A DNA stretch of 7,334 nucleotides from JBFLYE01 sp040756715 [NCBI: bacterium] (GCA_040756715.1 JBFLYE010000073.1:1-7334); one strand, 5' to 3'; shown: positions 1 to 6,808, counted from the first letter of the stretch. Numbers and translations: made by a program. Notes: generated by a model not told the origin, from the sequence alone.

Positions 1-151
1 AAGGACCATCTCTTCCCCTTCTTACTGTCTGTCTTGATATTCCTAATATCAAAGCCCTTTCGATAATCTCTTTGTTTTGTATTTTTTCTTTCCTTAAGGT
101 GGTAAGTATGTCTATACCCATCTGGAAAGAATTGCATTTTATGCTTGACAT
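1..151 (-). CDS. Partial leftward gene, possible helix-turn-helix protein (N-terminal 50 residues)
   Basis: An open frame on the minus strand starts with ATG at 151-149 and runs without a stop to the window edge, so the C-terminus is missing. An AAGG ribosome-binding motif (minus strand, 162-159) lies 7 bases before the ATG. A second in-frame ATG is codon 11. Residues 29-44 read as a helix-turn-helix: Ala33, Gly37 and Val43 have the classic 5-9-15 spacing of DNA-binding HTH motifs, within the stretch ERALILGISRQTVRR. Many transcription regulators and some transposases begin this way, and I cannot tell which this is. The gene is divergent from the glycan operon, with the two start codons 75 bases apart, a common layout for a local regulator. 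Caution: another minus-strand frame is also open here and gives a more basic, less protein-like peptide, so the reading is probable rather than certain. Confidence 0.45.
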   Translation of the reverse strand, partial: MSSIKCNSFQMGIDILTTLRKEKIQNKEIIERALILGISRQTVRRGRDGP

Positions 152-173
152 TCTTTAGCCTTAATGGTAAAAT
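145..173 (+). promoter_or_regulatory. Strong sigma-70-type promoter for the glycan operon
   Basis: TTGACA at 145-150 matches the -35 consensus at all six positions. A 17-base spacer follows, then TAAAAT at 168-173, which matches the -10 consensus at five of six. The predicted transcription start is near 180, giving a leader of about 45 bases before the ATG at 226. This is the only strong rightward promoter noticed ahead of the seven tightly packed genes. The TTG of the -35 box could be misread as a start codon of the first gene. Confidence 0.75.
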
Positions 174-175
174 AC

Positions 176-181
176 ATTATA
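176..181 (-). promoter_or_regulatory. Possible leftward -10 element for the divergent gene
   Basis: The minus strand reads TATAAT here, a perfect -10 box. It would start transcription near 169, just upstream of the AAGG motif (162-159) and the ATG at 151. The hexamers 16-18 bases upstream are poor -35 matches, so the promoter would be weak or activator-dependent. It sits 2 bases from the rightward -10 (168-173), so two polymerases could not easily occupy both. Confidence 0.4.
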
Positions 182-199
182 TCCTTGATTTACAAGGGT
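181..199. promoter_or_regulatory. Inverted repeat at the operon transcription start (stem-loop or operator)
   Basis: CCTTG (183-187) and CAAGG (193-197) pair around the 5-base loop ATTTA. A T-G wobble and an A-T pair extend the stem to seven pairs (181-187 with 193-199). For the rightward promoter this lies at the predicted 5' end of the mRNA. For the leftward one it lies in the -35/-10 spacer. Either a 5' stabilising stem-loop or a repressor-binding site would fit. The stem is short and could be chance. Confidence 0.35.
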
Positions 200-225
200 T
201 TACGAAAGTAGGTGTTAAGATAAGG

Positions 226-1443
226 ATGATTAATTTTGTCTCTACTTTTCCACCCATAATGTGCGGAATAGGAAGTTACACTAAATATCTTGTCTCTAAA
301 ATGCCCAAGAATTGCTGGCGCGTAACTTCTCTAGCCTTAGATGGATTTTCAAAAACTAGCTTTAAATTGGATAAACGGGCAACCTATACTATTTCTTTAT
401 CCAATCCTAAACTTCCTCCTAGCTTAGATGAAGAAGTTCTCTGGTTCGAACATGCCTTTGGGATGTGGGGAAGGGAATCCCCAAGCTTTATTAAGTTAGT
501 TAAAGAGGCAAAGGAGAAGAAAAAGAAGGTAATTGCCACTCTTCATACCATCCATTTTCAATCCGATGAGACACCTCAAGGATTACAGCAAAAAGAAAAA
601 AGGCTTCTTGAAGAACTTTTACCCTCAATCGATGTAGCAACCGTCTTTACTAATGGAGCTTATGAGGCAGTGATTGAGACATTTCCTGAATATAAAGATA
701 AAGTAGTAGTGTTAAGGCATGGGGTTTTTCTTTATCCTGAAGTTAATAAAGAAGAGGCGAGGAAGAAACTTTTGAGATATCTAATGAATATAGCAAGTAT
801 CTCTCAAGCACAAATTAAATCTTGGGAAAGTCTTTTCTTTTCAAAGAAGATAATTTTGTTGGGTAGCTTTGGATTTATCACCAAGGATAAGGATCCACTC
901 AAACTTTACTCTCTGGGTGAGATTCTTCAAAAGAGACTTCCAAATTATAAGGTAGTGGTTATCTATATGGGAGAGATTCAAAAAAGAAAGGATAAAAAGA
1001 TAGAAGAGAGCCTACCCATCTTAGAAAGACTAAAATCTATCCACGATGGAAAAAGAAATCTATTCTTTGAGGATTATATTCCAGAAAGCATCCTTCCTTT
1101 TGTCTTACAGGCATTAGACTTTGCTGTATTCTGGTGTCATAACGCTAGCCAGTCAGGAAGGATGGCCCATGCTCAAGGGGCAGGAGCCTTTGTAGTTGGC
1201 CGAGATATCGAAGGTATAGGAGAGACTTTAAGACTTTCTGGTCTTCCTTCTTCTGACACCCTGGAAGGGCTGGCAGAAAAAATAGCATTACTTACTCTAA
1301 ACCATAAATTGAAACAAAAGATGCTCAGGTCAAGTTTGGACTATGCACAAAAGTTCTCTTATAAAGTTCAAGCGAAGAAACATCTCTTGTTAGAAGAAGC
1401 AGTTAGAGCTGAAAGAGAGCTGCCCATTCTTGATCGAATTTAA
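226..1443 (+). CDS. GT-B glycosyltransferase, GT4-like
   Basis: A 405-residue cytosolic enzyme predicted to transfer a sugar from a nucleotide-sugar donor to a glycan acceptor. The N-terminal Rossmann domain opens with the GT4-type signature FPPIMCGIGSYT (residues 8-19), including the glycine loop CGIG. HTIH (107-110) and LRHG (163-166) follow. The C-terminal donor domain starts around LLGSFGFITKDKDP (211-224), a form common in GT4 proteins. The usual GT4 E-x7-E donor motif is absent. Its place is taken by NASQSGRMAHAQGAG (306-320), so the catalytic detail is uncertain. I chose ATG 226 because the signature begins directly after it, and the longer in-frame TTG at 145 is the -35 box. AAGG abuts the ATG with no spacing, so initiation may be weak. 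First gene of the operon. The donor is unknown; GDP-mannose is a guess from the GH130 neighbours. Confidence 0.8.
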   Translation: MINFVSTFPPIMCGIGSYTKYLVSKMPKNCWRVTSLALDGFSKTSFKLDKRATYTISLSNPKLPPSLDEEVLWFEHAFGMWGRESPSFIKLVKEAKEKKKKVIATLHTIHFQSDETPQGLQQKEKRLLEELLPSIDVATVFTNGAYEAVIETFPEYKDKVVVLRHGVFLYPEVNKEEARKKLLRYLMNIASISQAQIKSWESLFFSKKIILLGSFGFITKDKDPLKLYSLGEILQKRLPNYKVVVIYMGEIQKRKDKKIEESLPILERLKSIHDGKRNLFFEDYIPESILPFVLQALDFAVFWCHNASQSGRMAHAQGAGAFVVGRDIEGIGETLRLSGLPSSDTLEGLAEKIALLTLNHKLKQKMLRSSLDYAQKFSYKVQAKKHLLLEEAVRAERELPILDRI

Positions 1444-1444
1444 G

Positions 1445-1852
1445 ATGGTCTTTATCTTAAAAAACTTAGCCGTGGGTAATCTTAGAGATGCAGAAGATTG
1501 CCCAAGCTCAATAAGTGCACTCCTCAATGTAGCCGATGATCTTAAATCATACAAAACCAAGAAGAAGTATCACAGAATCCCTCTTGTCGATGGATGGCCT
1601 ATTCCTGGAGAAAAGATGAGAGAGGCGATTCAGTGGATAAAGAAGCATATAATTATGGATAATATTTTGGTTTTTTGCACATTCGGGGCAGGAAGGTCTG
1701 CCTCAGTGGTGATAGGTTATCTGTGTAGCATAGGTTTTAACTATGAAGAGGCGGTTAAATTTGTCAGTTTCAAGAAACCAGATATAGTTCCTTTGCCTTT
1801 ATTGGCAGAAAGTATAAAACGAGCTCTAAAAAGAAGGCCTTATTTAAGGTAG
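1445..1852 (+). CDS. Dual-specificity-type cysteine phosphatase
   Basis: A compact 135-residue protein, about the size of a minimal dual-specificity phosphatase domain. The signature loop is FCTFGAGRS (residues 77-85), with nucleophile Cys78 and phosphate-binding Arg84 in C-x5-R spacing followed by Ser85. Asp49 in IPLVDGWP sits where the family's general acid lies, about 29 residues before the cysteine. The histidine that normally precedes the cysteine is Phe77, which may raise the cysteine pKa and alter activity. No signal peptide, membrane segment or carbohydrate-binding domain is visible. ATG 1445 is one base after the previous stop, suggesting translational coupling. An in-frame TTG at 1430 would add five residues and overlap the upstream gene. 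The substrate could be a phosphoprotein, a phospho-sugar or a phosphorylated glycan; the operon favours one of the latter two but does not prove it. Confidence 0.8.
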   Translation: MVFILKNLAVGNLRDAEDCPSSISALLNVADDLKSYKTKKKYHRIPLVDGWPIPGEKMREAIQWIKKHIIMDNILVFCTFGAGRSASVVIGYLCSIGFNYEEAVKFVSFKKPDIVPLPLLAESIKRALKRRPYLR

Positions 1853-1858
1853 TAACCA

Positions 1859-2920
1859 ATGAAGATAGGAATGATGTCTGCCTGGAATGAAGACTCAGGC
1901 GTATCTATCCATGCCGAGTTAATCGGAAGAGAATTTGTAAAGATGGGACATAAACTCTCTGTCTTCTCTTTTTTTAAGTCTAATTTTCATGGCACAGCTA
2001 TTGTGGGAAAAGATGAAGAGTATGTGAGTCGCTGCTTTACTACATCCAGTGCAAAAAATCCTTTCTTAGATGCTCATCCTATTCTAAAAGAGAACTATGA
2101 TATATTTATCACCCAAGATTTGGGAATGCTTCCCTTGGAAGAATTAGCCAAGATATTTCCAAAGATTAAAAGAAAAGCTAAAACTGTGACCGTGATTCAT
2201 CATAATAGAACTCCAGAAAATCCTTTATTCTGGGAGCTTCCCTGGGATAAAGTTATCTATTTTGATGATCGGTATTACCAATTTTTAAAAGAGCTCTTTC
2301 CCAAAGAAAAACTTCACCTTATACCCTATCCTTGCCATCCGAAAAGATGTAAAGATAAGCTTAAGGAAAGGGGAAATTTAGCCCTTCCCGAGAATAAATA
2401 TATTCTCTTTCTCTTTGGCCAACGCGGGATTAAAGAAGCGGGTGAACTTTTACCCATCTTAGACAATATGAGCAAAACCTTACCCATTCTTCTTTTAGTG
2501 GTTTCAAAGAGGGATTTAGATAAAATAAGAGAGTTTAAGCCAAATTTCTTAAAGATCTTAATAAGAGAAGAGACGCCAGATATAGACAAACTCTATAGTT
2601 ATCTTCATGCCTCAGATCTACTGCTTTATCATCGCAAAGCTCCCAATGGTGCTATAGTATCATCTACTGCTTATCAATGCATAGGTTCTTTCTGTCCTAT
2701 TTTAGCTTTAGAGTCAAACTATTTCTATAATATGGATGGTGCAGTCATTACTTATACTAATCTTTTGGAGTTTGAACTCAAGCTGATAGAGATCCTAAAT
2801 AAAGGAAGAATATATCAAAACTGGAAGAGTAGTTTAGAGGATTTTTTGAGAAAAAATTCGGCCAAACCTATAGCTCTCCAATATATTAAGCTATTTCAGC
2901 ATCTATTAGAAGAGGTTTAA
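1859..2920 (+). CDS. Glycosyltransferase-like protein, paralogue 1 of 3
   Basis: A 353-residue protein with the outline of a GT-B glycosyltransferase. It opens with a beta-strand and glycine loop, MMSAWNEDSGVSIHAE (residues 5-20), then a helix ending KMGHKLSVFSF. The middle carries TVIHHN (111-116), DKVIYFD (130-136) and IPYPCHP (155-161). The C-terminal half has SYLHASD (247-253) and VSSTAYQCIG (267-276), where GT4 enzymes hold donor-binding residues; no E-x7-E motif is seen. It is clearly homologous to the proteins at 2924-3964 and 5733-6785: 28 of the first 38 residues match the former. An AAGG motif about 9 bases upstream supports the ATG. It starts 6 bases after the phosphatase gene. I cannot name a family with certainty; a sugar transferase acting on the same glycan as the GH130 pair is the best inference. 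Confidence 0.7.
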   Translation: MKIGMMSAWNEDSGVSIHAELIGREFVKMGHKLSVFSFFKSNFHGTAIVGKDEEYVSRCFTTSSAKNPFLDAHPILKENYDIFITQDLGMLPLEELAKIFPKIKRKAKTVTVIHHNRTPENPLFWELPWDKVIYFDDRYYQFLKELFPKEKLHLIPYPCHPKRCKDKLKERGNLALPENKYILFLFGQRGIKEAGELLPILDNMSKTLPILLLVVSKRDLDKIREFKPNFLKILIREETPDIDKLYSYLHASDLLLYHRKAPNGAIVSSTAYQCIGSFCPILALESNYFYNMDGAVITYTNLLEFELKLIEILNKGRIYQNWKSSLEDFLRKNSAKPIALQYIKLFQHLLEEV

Positions 2921-2923
2921 AAG

Positions 2924-3964
2924 ATGAGAATTGCGATGATGAGTGCCTGGAATACTGATTCTGGAGTAGCTCTCCATGCAGAGCCAATAGGTAAGGAATT
3001 AAGAAAGATGGGGCATAAGTTAACCGTCTTTAGTTTTATAGAGGATGACTTCCATGGAGATGGAATTACCGCTTCTGATGAGGACTATGTGGTTAGGTGC
3101 TTTGGGACGCAAAAAACAAACTTTTTAGATCCAAGACCAATCCTTTCCATCCATTTTGATATATTTATTGTCCAGGACTTAAGGATGCTGCCAGTTAAGA
3201 ATCTGGCAAAGATATTCCCCTTAATTAAGAAAAGAGCAAGAACAGTCCATATTGTCCATGAGAATGAATTGCCTAAGGAGCCGTGGTTCTATCAGTTTGA
3301 CTGGGATTTGATTATCTATTTTGACAAAAGGCAGGATTTCTTAAAAAAGATCTATCCTGATGCTGTTTATATTCCTTTCCCCTGTTTTGAGATAAGAAGA
3401 AAAGATAAACTTGAAGCAAGAAAGAGATTAGACCTTCCAATGAATAAAAAGCTCATCTATTGCTTTGCTCAAAGAGGGTATCATTCATACCTAAGGGATT
3501 TACCAGAAAAGTTAGAGAATGAGACGCTTCTTTTGCATGTAGTCTCTAAAGGGTATGAGATGCTGGAAGGAAAATCTCCTCCTTCCTGGATGATTGTCCG
3601 GCAAGAAGAACCACTTTCCCAAGAGAGGTTTGATGAATACCTATTTGCCTCAGATGCATTAATCCTCCATAAATTTAAGAGCCGCTATCATGCCCTTGTC
3701 TCATCTACTGCCTTTCAGGCCTTGGGCTGTGGCTGTCCAATCTTTGTTCCCGAAGGCTCAGACTTCTTCTATCCCTTAGAGGATGTGGTGGTGAGGTATA
3801 GAGATATTGAGGATTTAAAAGAGAGATTATGCACTCTGCTTGAGGATAAGAGGGCTTTTGATGAGGCAATCGACCGACAGGATGGTTTTGCCCTCATGAA
3901 TTCACCCAAGATAATCGCCGATAGATTTATAGGATTCTTTACGGAGATATTAAGAAGGAGATGA
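2924..3964 (+). CDS. Glycosyltransferase-like protein, paralogue 2 of 3
   Basis: A 346-residue paralogue of the preceding gene product with the same motif order: MMSAWNTDSGVALHAE (5-20), HIVHENELP (109-117), DLIIYFDKR (128-136), IPFPCF (150-155), EYLFASDALILH (238-249), and VSSTAFQALGCGCPI (259-273). The last block resembles the donor-side loop of GT-B enzymes, but a GT4 E-x7-E pair is missing. No signal peptide or membrane helix is visible. AGAGG at 2911-2915 lies 8 bases before the ATG, the clearest ribosome-binding site in the operon. The gene starts 3 bases after its paralogue and its stop overlaps the next start in ATGA, so it is probably made together with the first GH130 protein. Tandem position and similarity point to local duplication followed by divergence. 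Confidence 0.7.
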   Translation: MRIAMMSAWNTDSGVALHAEPIGKELRKMGHKLTVFSFIEDDFHGDGITASDEDYVVRCFGTQKTNFLDPRPILSIHFDIFIVQDLRMLPVKNLAKIFPLIKKRARTVHIVHENELPKEPWFYQFDWDLIIYFDKRQDFLKKIYPDAVYIPFPCFEIRRKDKLEARKRLDLPMNKKLIYCFAQRGYHSYLRDLPEKLENETLLLHVVSKGYEMLEGKSPPSWMIVRQEEPLSQERFDEYLFASDALILHKFKSRYHALVSSTAFQALGCGCPIFVPEGSDFFYPLEDVVVRYRDIEDLKERLCTLLEDKRAFDEAIDRQDGFALMNSPKIIADRFIGFFTEILRRR

Positions 3965-4845
3965 GATTTCCCGTTGGACCATTTGTGGATTATCCCAATA
4001 ATCCCATCCTTTCACCCCAAGCTGGGTTAAAGAGGATATATAACCCAACCGTGATCAGGGATAATGGTATCTTCTATATGTTATTACGAGGGGAGGGCAA
4101 TGATGGATTGACCGGAAAAATATACCTAGCAAAAGGAAATAGCCCAACCTCATTCAAGCTTTTTCCCAAACCTTGCCTTTCACCCTCTGCTGAGTTTGAT
4201 ATAGGTGGCTGTGAGGACCCAAGGGTGGTAAAGTTTAATGATACCTATTACCTTACCTATGTGGGTAATAGTAAAAGGTATAATGTTTCAAATATCTGCC
4301 TTGCCACCTCAAAGGATTTAATAAATTGGGAGAAACATGGACCTATCTTACAGACAGGAAAGTGGGATAGTGGACAGTTAAAGGCAGGGGCTATTCTGAA
4401 TGAGAAGATAAATGGTAAATATGTCATGTACTTTATGGGAGAGGAAAGCCCTTGGGTAACTGCGATTGGAATAGCCTATTCCGAAGACCTCTTTTTTTGG
4501 TATGAACCAATAGATGAACCCATTCTTTCTCCTCGCGATGGCTATTTTGATTCCCAAGGGGTTGAGCCTGGTCCTAATCCGGTGGTTATTGAGGAGGGAA
4601 TACTTCTAATCTACAATGGCTGGGGAAAGGACTGTATTTATAGACCAGGAGGGGTAATCTTCTCAAAAGAAGACCCAGCCAAGATATTGGAGAGGATGGA
4701 TAAGCCAATATTGGTGCCAAATGCTATAGAAGGACTTAATAAAGACTACCATGTGGTTAGCGAAGGGCTGATAAGCTTTAATGATAGATGGTTTCTATAT
4801 TATGGAGCAGGAGATAAATTTAGCTCTCTTGCTACATACCCTTAA
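3961..4845 (+). CDS. GH130-family protein with altered phosphate-site residues
   Basis: A 294-residue five-bladed beta-propeller protein of the GH130 family, whose members phosphorolyse (or, in some branches, hydrolyse) beta-mannosides. The catalytic signature GGCEDPR (82-88) holds the expected proton donor Asp86. NPTV (28-31), LLRGEG (41-46) and FLYYGAGDK (278-286) also fit the family. Compared with the neighbour at 4855, the HRR block is replaced by FMG (158-160) followed by two Glu (161-162), the YHG histidine is Asn219, and GAGAPPI becomes EPGPNPV (202-208). Loss of basic residues and gain of Glu is known in GH130 beta-1,2-mannosidases, so hydrolysis rather than phosphorolysis is possible. 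The C-terminus stops at LATYP, about nine residues short of its paralogue. ATG 3961 overlaps the previous stop (ATGA). AAGGAG touches the ATG, so GGAG at 3943-3946 may serve instead. Confidence 0.85.
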   Translation: MRFPVGPFVDYPNNPILSPQAGLKRIYNPTVIRDNGIFYMLLRGEGNDGLTGKIYLAKGNSPTSFKLFPKPCLSPSAEFDIGGCEDPRVVKFNDTYYLTYVGNSKRYNVSNICLATSKDLINWEKHGPILQTGKWDSGQLKAGAILNEKINGKYVMYFMGEESPWVTAIGIAYSEDLFFWYEPIDEPILSPRDGYFDSQGVEPGPNPVVIEEGILLIYNGWGKDCIYRPGGVIFSKEDPAKILERMDKPILVPNAIEGLNKDYHVVSEGLISFNDRWFLYYGAGDKFSSLATYP

Positions 4846-4854
4846 AAAGATAAG

Positions 4855-5736
4855 ATGAAGGCAAGGCGATATCTGGGTAATCCCATCCTTTTGCCAAAGA
4901 GGGAGAATGAATGGGAGTCAAGGTTTGTCTTTAATCCCGCAGCTTTGTATGCAAATGGGCTTTTTCACCTTCTCTATCGGGCAGTGGGAGGGGATGGTAT
5001 ATCCAGGATGGGATATGGAGTAAGTAAAGATGGCTATAACTTCCTTAGATTTGATAAGCCTGTCTTTACTCCGCGTGGAAGGTTAGAATCAAAAGGGTGT
5101 GAAGACCCAAGAGTTGTAAATCTTGATAATAAGTTCTACATGACCTATACCGCCTATTCCCATGAAGGAACAAGAATAGGACTTTCCTCAACCTCAAACT
5201 TTATTGAGTGGAGAAGATATGGGGTGATACTTCCTGAGCTTCCCAATAAGGATGCGGTGCTTTTTCCTGAGAAAATCAAAGGTAGATATGCATTATTTCA
5301 CCGAAGAATGGATATAAAGCCACTTTCCATCTGGATCGCCTATTCAGATGATCTCCTTAACTGGAGTGATCACAAAAAGGTTATGTCTCCACAAGAAGGA
5401 GATTGGGATAGTGTGGCCATTGGTGCAGGGGCTCCGCCAATTAAGACAGAGAAAGGATGGATGCTTATCTATCATGGTGTGGATAGAGAGGGAAGCTATA
5501 GCCTGGGGGTAGCACTCTTTGATCTAATTGATCCCTCTTTGCTTCTCTTTAGAAGCAAAGACCCCATCCTTGAACCAGAAGAGGACTATGAACTAAGGGG
5601 TGAAAGAAATCAGGTTGTCTTTGCCTGTGGGGTATGTGAATTTGAGGGTAGATACTATATCTACTATGGAGCAGCAGATAAGGTTATTGGCGTTGCTACC
5701 TTGGATAAGGATGAACTTTTTCAGGTTATAAGATGA
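4855..5736 (+). CDS. GH130 beta-mannoside phosphorylase
   Basis: A 293-residue GH130 protein of typical length, expected to cleave a beta-mannoside with inorganic phosphate to give alpha-mannose 1-phosphate, or to run in reverse. Family landmarks are FNPAA (26-30), LLYRAVGGDG (39-48), GCEDPR (81-86) with catalytic Asp84, NKDAVLFPEK (131-140), FHRR (148-151), WIAYSDDLLNW (160-170), GAGAPPI (190-196) and IYHGVD (205-210). The Lys, Arg and His residues in these blocks are where characterised GH130 phosphorylases bind phosphate, and all look intact. No signal peptide is seen, so the substrate should be cytosolic. It starts 9 bases after the other GH130 gene, with only a weak purine-rich stretch upstream. 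Its stop overlaps the next gene in ATGA. Linkage (beta-1,2 or beta-1,4) and chain-length preference cannot be read from sequence. Confidence 0.88.
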   Translation: MKARRYLGNPILLPKRENEWESRFVFNPAALYANGLFHLLYRAVGGDGISRMGYGVSKDGYNFLRFDKPVFTPRGRLESKGCEDPRVVNLDNKFYMTYTAYSHEGTRIGLSSTSNFIEWRRYGVILPELPNKDAVLFPEKIKGRYALFHRRMDIKPLSIWIAYSDDLLNWSDHKKVMSPQEGDWDSVAIGAGAPPIKTEKGWMLIYHGVDREGSYSLGVALFDLIDPSLLLFRSKDPILEPEEDYELRGERNQVVFACGVCEFEGRYYIYYGAADKVIGVATLDKDELFQVIR

Positions 5737-6785
5737 AGATAACCATGATGAGCCGCTGGAATATCCCCTGTGGGGTCTCTCTCCATGCCGAACTTTTAGG
5801 TAGGGCATTAGTAGAGCTTGGCCATAATCTTTCTGTTTTAGCCCCGGTTGAGGATGAGGATTATCTATATCATAAGGATGAACCCTATGTTTTACGATGT
5901 TTCAGACTCCCAAAGAAAAAAGGGGGATTCTTCTTTGATTCCAAGCCTTTTCTTAAAGAGGCCTGCGATATCTTTGTAGTGCAAAACCTTGAGATACTGC
6001 CAATGGAAGACTTACTTGAAATATACCCAATGATAAGAAAGAGAGCTAAGACAGTTCTTGTAATACATGAAGGTAAACCTCCTAAGGATCAAACATTTTA
6101 TAAATTTGCCTGGGATGCTATTGTCTGTTTTGACAAAAGATACAAGAGATTTCTTTCTAAGATATATCCCAAAGATAGAATACATATAATCCCTTATCCC
6201 TGCTATCCTTTGATGTTAGGGGATAAAAAAGAGGCAAGGCTTAAACTAAATTTGCCACTTGATAAGAAGATAATCTTTAATTATGGTATGGGAGTATATC
6301 GCCACCTCCATCTTTTACCAACAATTGAAAGAGTAAATAAAGTATATCCCCTTATCCTCCTTACCCTAACCCATATTAAAGAGTGGTATGATCTATTTGA
6401 GGCAGTAAAAAATAGATATAAATTCATTGAATTAAGAAGAGGAAAACTACCTGTGGATTTGCTTTATAAATATCTGCATGCCTGTGATTGTCTCCTAATT
6501 CATAAAGACTCAGCAGAGGCAGTAGTTGTTCCCTCCACCGCATTTCTTTGTTTGGGTGCAGGAAGGCCAATTCTTGCTTATAATACAAATTTCTTTGAAA
6601 CCTTTGATAAGGAGGTTTTGAAATATTCAAGTCTTTCTGATGGCCTTGAAGATGTATTTGAAGAGAGAGAAAATGTTGAATTAGTTTTAAAGACATCTCA
6701 AGGATATGTGAGAAAGAATTCATCAATTGAGATAGCCAAAAAGTTTATCAAGCTTTTTAAGTCATTGTTAAGCTCTAATCGCTAA
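5733..6785 (+). CDS. Glycosyltransferase-like protein, paralogue 3 of 3
   Basis: A 350-residue member of the same family as the proteins at 1859 and 2924, separated from them by the two GH130 genes. It shares MMSRWN (5-10), GVSLHAE (14-20), VLVIHEG (108-114), DAIVCFDKRY (128-137), IIPYPCYP (152-159), KYLHACDCLLIH (246-257) and VPSTAFLCLGAGRPI (266-280). The glycine loop reads IPCGVS instead of the D-S-G-V form, closer to the PxxCGI loop of the first glycosyltransferase, so it may be an early-branching copy or use a different acceptor. AGG at 5723-5725 lies 7 bases before the ATG, and the start overlaps the GH130 stop (ATGA). The stop codon lies inside a heptamer repeat beginning at 6781. No E-x7-E motif. 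Function is inferred as sugar transfer only. Confidence 0.7.
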   Translation: MKITMMSRWNIPCGVSLHAELLGRALVELGHNLSVLAPVEDEDYLYHKDEPYVLRCFRLPKKKGGFFFDSKPFLKEACDIFVVQNLEILPMEDLLEIYPMIRKRAKTVLVIHEGKPPKDQTFYKFAWDAIVCFDKRYKRFLSKIYPKDRIHIIPYPCYPLMLGDKKEARLKLNLPLDKKIIFNYGMGVYRHLHLLPTIERVNKVYPLILLTLTHIKEWYDLFEAVKNRYKFIELRRGKLPVDLLYKYLHACDCLLIHKDSAEAVVVPSTAFLCLGAGRPILAYNTNFFETFDKEVLKYSSLSDGLEDVFEERENVELVLKTSQGYVRKNSSIEIAKKFIKLFKSLLSSNR

Positions 6786-6808
6786 AAGCCAAAAGCTAAT
6801 AGCTAACA
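6781..6808 (+). repeat. Four tandem heptamers, GCTAAAA-type
   Basis: Four head-to-tail 7-base units are seen: GCTAAAA, GCCAAAA, GCTAATA and GCTAACA. All fit GCYAANA. The first unit contains the stop codon of the upstream gene (TAA at 6783-6785). No terminator-like hairpin with a T-run was found, so this is a short intergenic simple repeat of unknown role. Confidence 0.7.

Noticed and set aside
34-52. Perfect 8-base inverted repeat (TTGATATT, CCT, AATATCAA)
   Set aside because: It has no T-run to act as a terminator and lies within the codons of the possible HTH, so codon content explains it as well as a hairpin would.
164-211. Short rightward open frame (15 codons) as a leader peptide
   Set aside because: Its ATG lies upstream of the predicted transcription start near 180, so it would not be on the mRNA.
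2326-2589. Minus-strand open frame of 87 codons
   Set aside because: It lies wholly inside the first glycosyltransferase-like paralogue, and its product is low-complexity (Ser/Leu/Lys-rich) with no motif.
5593-5808. Minus-strand open frame of 71 codons
   Set aside because: It is antisense to the end of the second GH130 gene and the start of the next gene, both well supported by conserved motifs.
6424-6726. Minus-strand open frame of 100 codons
   Set aside because: It is antisense to the conserved C-terminal half of the third paralogue and has no recognisable domain.
226-6785. Capsule or O-antigen biosynthesis cluster
   Set aside because: No flippase, polymerase, exporter, initiating transferase or nucleotide-sugar synthesis gene is present, and two GH130 genes point to a phosphorolytic cytosolic pathway instead.
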